A stretch of 5,114 nt of DNA from an uncultured Chthonomonas sp. Lineage in GTDB: Bacteria > Armatimonadota > Chthonomonadetes > Chthonomonadales > CAJBBX01. The notes under the pieces are model-generated. The model did no database searches and was not told the DNA's origin. It worked only from the letters and a program-made list of their open reading frames with translations. The position numbers were made by a program, and so were the translations under genes. Where the stretch lies: NCBI GenBank assembly GCA_903886985.1, contig CAISOI010000451.1:1-5114 (forward strand), read 5' to 3'. Shown in pieces: positions 4,217-5,114 of this stretch (positions are counted from its first letter, which is position 1; each line of letters starts with the position of its first letter).

Positions 4217-5114
4217 TTACGGTTGAAGCGTTCCCAACGGAGCAATACCTTTTGGTTCAGGCTCTTTGTCGGTAAGTACCTTCCACGAATCGCCGTTTTC
4301 TCGGTATGAACTAAAGTCCGTGGGGCGATACTTAATATCCAGATACGGTGTCATCCATTCACGTCCGACATCCGTACGGGATCGGCAAACACCTTCGGTC
4401 ATTCCCGTGGTGAGGAGTGTTCGTTCGATGGGGTAGGGCAGTTTGCCGGTTACAATCATTGTTTGAATTGCATTCGTAAGTGCTTTGAAAAGATTGCGGT
4501 TTATCCATGGGCCAATATCAAAATTGCATCCCGTAACCGGCTGTCCTTTGATCTTGACTGCCGCCGCCCATCGATTGCCTGGAATACTGAGCGCGGGAGC
4601 GATAAATCCATCGCGGTATCTCACTATAATCAAGTATGCGCTGCCCATTGATTTGCGCCAATCGGCTGCTTTCTCACCCAACTCTGGGCGGAGAGCAACT
4701 TCGACCAATGCAGGATTCCATAGTTTCGCTTCGGCAGCTTTCCAGATTGCGTCTCCAGTCAGGCACTGGACGGATTTCACTCCATGCTCTGCTCCGTGCC
4801 GAGTTTCTGCGAGCGATTGCAGGACTTCCAGCGCGTGAAAGTCGTAGGCATCAGGTCCTCCTCCATGAACCACAAGCATTTCATCGATTCGCGATCCAAG
4901 TGGTATTTCCAGATTTGGCTGTCGGAATGCGAGTGGCACGGAGCTTCCTGCCATAAATGGAATTTTGAGAGTTCGCGTTATGTCGTACATCTCCTTTGCC
5001 CAGTCCCACCGGTAAGAGAAGTGCTTATCATTATATAGGGGTACAACGCGGCCGCTATCTCGTAAGACTTCAACAATTTCGTCAAAGAATCGTTTGCGTG
5101 GATACAGTATCTGG
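4217..5114 (-). CDS. Gfo/Idh-like protein of unknown function, C-terminal 298 residues (start beyond the window)
   Basis: The frame is open from the right edge (first full codon at 5113) to the TAA at 4217-4219. The ATG at 4990 is internal: the 41 residues before it continue the conserved sequence, and the AAGGAG touching that ATG simply codes for Lys-Glu. Motifs visible from the edge: ILYPRKRFFDEI, then PLYNDKH at about 25-31, IPFMAGSSVP about 52-61, a Gly-Gly near FHALEVLQ, HGAEHGVKSVQCLTGD, and IWKAAE. From memory these match the C-terminal portion of a family whose N-terminal part is a Gfo/Idh-type Rossmann domain, common in Planctomycetota, Acidobacteriota and relatives and usually annotated as hypothetical or oxidoreductase-like. 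No catalytic residue is established that I know of. No signal peptide can be assessed because the N-terminus is outside. It converges on the tRNA gene with a gap of about 34 bases. That this is a true coding region is very likely; the enzymatic role is not known. Confidence 0.85.
   Translation of the reverse strand, partial: QILYPRKRFFDEIVEVLRDSGRVVPLYNDKHFSYRWDWAKEMYDITRTLKIPFMAGSSVPLAFRQPNLEIPLGSRIDEMLVVHGGGPDAYDFHALEVLQSLAETRHGAEHGVKSVQCLTGDAIWKAAEAKLWNPALVEVALRPELGEKAADWRKSMGSAYLIIVRYRDGFIAPALSIPGNRWAAAVKIKGQPVTGCNFDIGPWINRNLFKALTNAIQTMIVTGKLPYPIERTLLTTGMTEGVCRSRTDVGREWMTPYLDIKYRPTDFSSYRENGDSWKVLTDKEPEPKGIAPLGTLQP

Noticed and set aside
4463..5038. Several plus-strand open frames opposite the Gfo/Idh-like gene
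   Set aside because: All lie inside a minus-strand frame that is open to the window edge and carries conserved motifs. Their products are rich in Arg, Ser and Cys without pattern.

Overview
The window (about half GC by eye) looks like chromosomal DNA of a free-living diderm bacterium that uses the exosortase/PEP-CTERM sorting system. The strongest evidence is a secreted protein ending in a textbook PEP-CTERM tail. DUF4272, HEAT-repeat proteins and a Gfo/Idh-like family of unknown function (recognised from memory) would fit Acidobacteriota, Armatimonadota, Planctomycetota or Verrucomicrobiota. The sequence alone does not decide between them.

Layout, left to right. Positions 1-206 hold no gene, only a hairpin and a short direct repeat. 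207-1004 (-) is a complete DUF4272 protein. A 312-base divergent intergenic region follows. 1317-2005 (+) carries a HEAT-like protein split into two frames at about 1690. Converging on it, 2033-2422 (-) is a second HEAT-like fragment. Immediately upstream of that fragment, 2449-2808 (-) encodes a small protein with two membrane segments. 3006-3824 (-) is the PEP-CTERM protein, with a strong rho-independent terminator behind it (2948-2978) and a plausible promoter and inverted repeat in front. 4111-4182 (+) is tRNA-Thr(CGT). From 4217 to the right edge (-) runs the C-terminal 298 residues of a Gfo/Idh-like protein whose start lies outside the window.

The most interesting area is 1317-2808. The two convergent HEAT genes look like diverged paralogues. 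Both end a helical repeat in an AAxKA(I/L) helix and then carry three copies of an x-L-(L/V)-(R/H) motif, spaced 13 and then 14 residues apart in both proteins. Each gene is also interrupted, and in each case restoring a single base in a short homopolymer joins the two halves. The repaired products would be a soluble HEAT protein of 229 residues and a membrane-anchored HEAT protein of 258 residues. This could be real gene decay or indel error in the assembly; the tRNA 3' end may show a third such one-base loss.

A second point of interest is the PEP-CTERM protein. It has a Cys-Asn-Asp motif and a downstream Leu-Gln-Phe-Ala-Met-Trp motif that resemble the Cys/Gln pair of thioester adhesin domains. 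No CRISPR array, rRNA, insertion sequence or phage gene was seen. No functional link between the HEAT cluster, the PEP-CTERM protein and the Gfo/Idh-like protein can be shown from this window.
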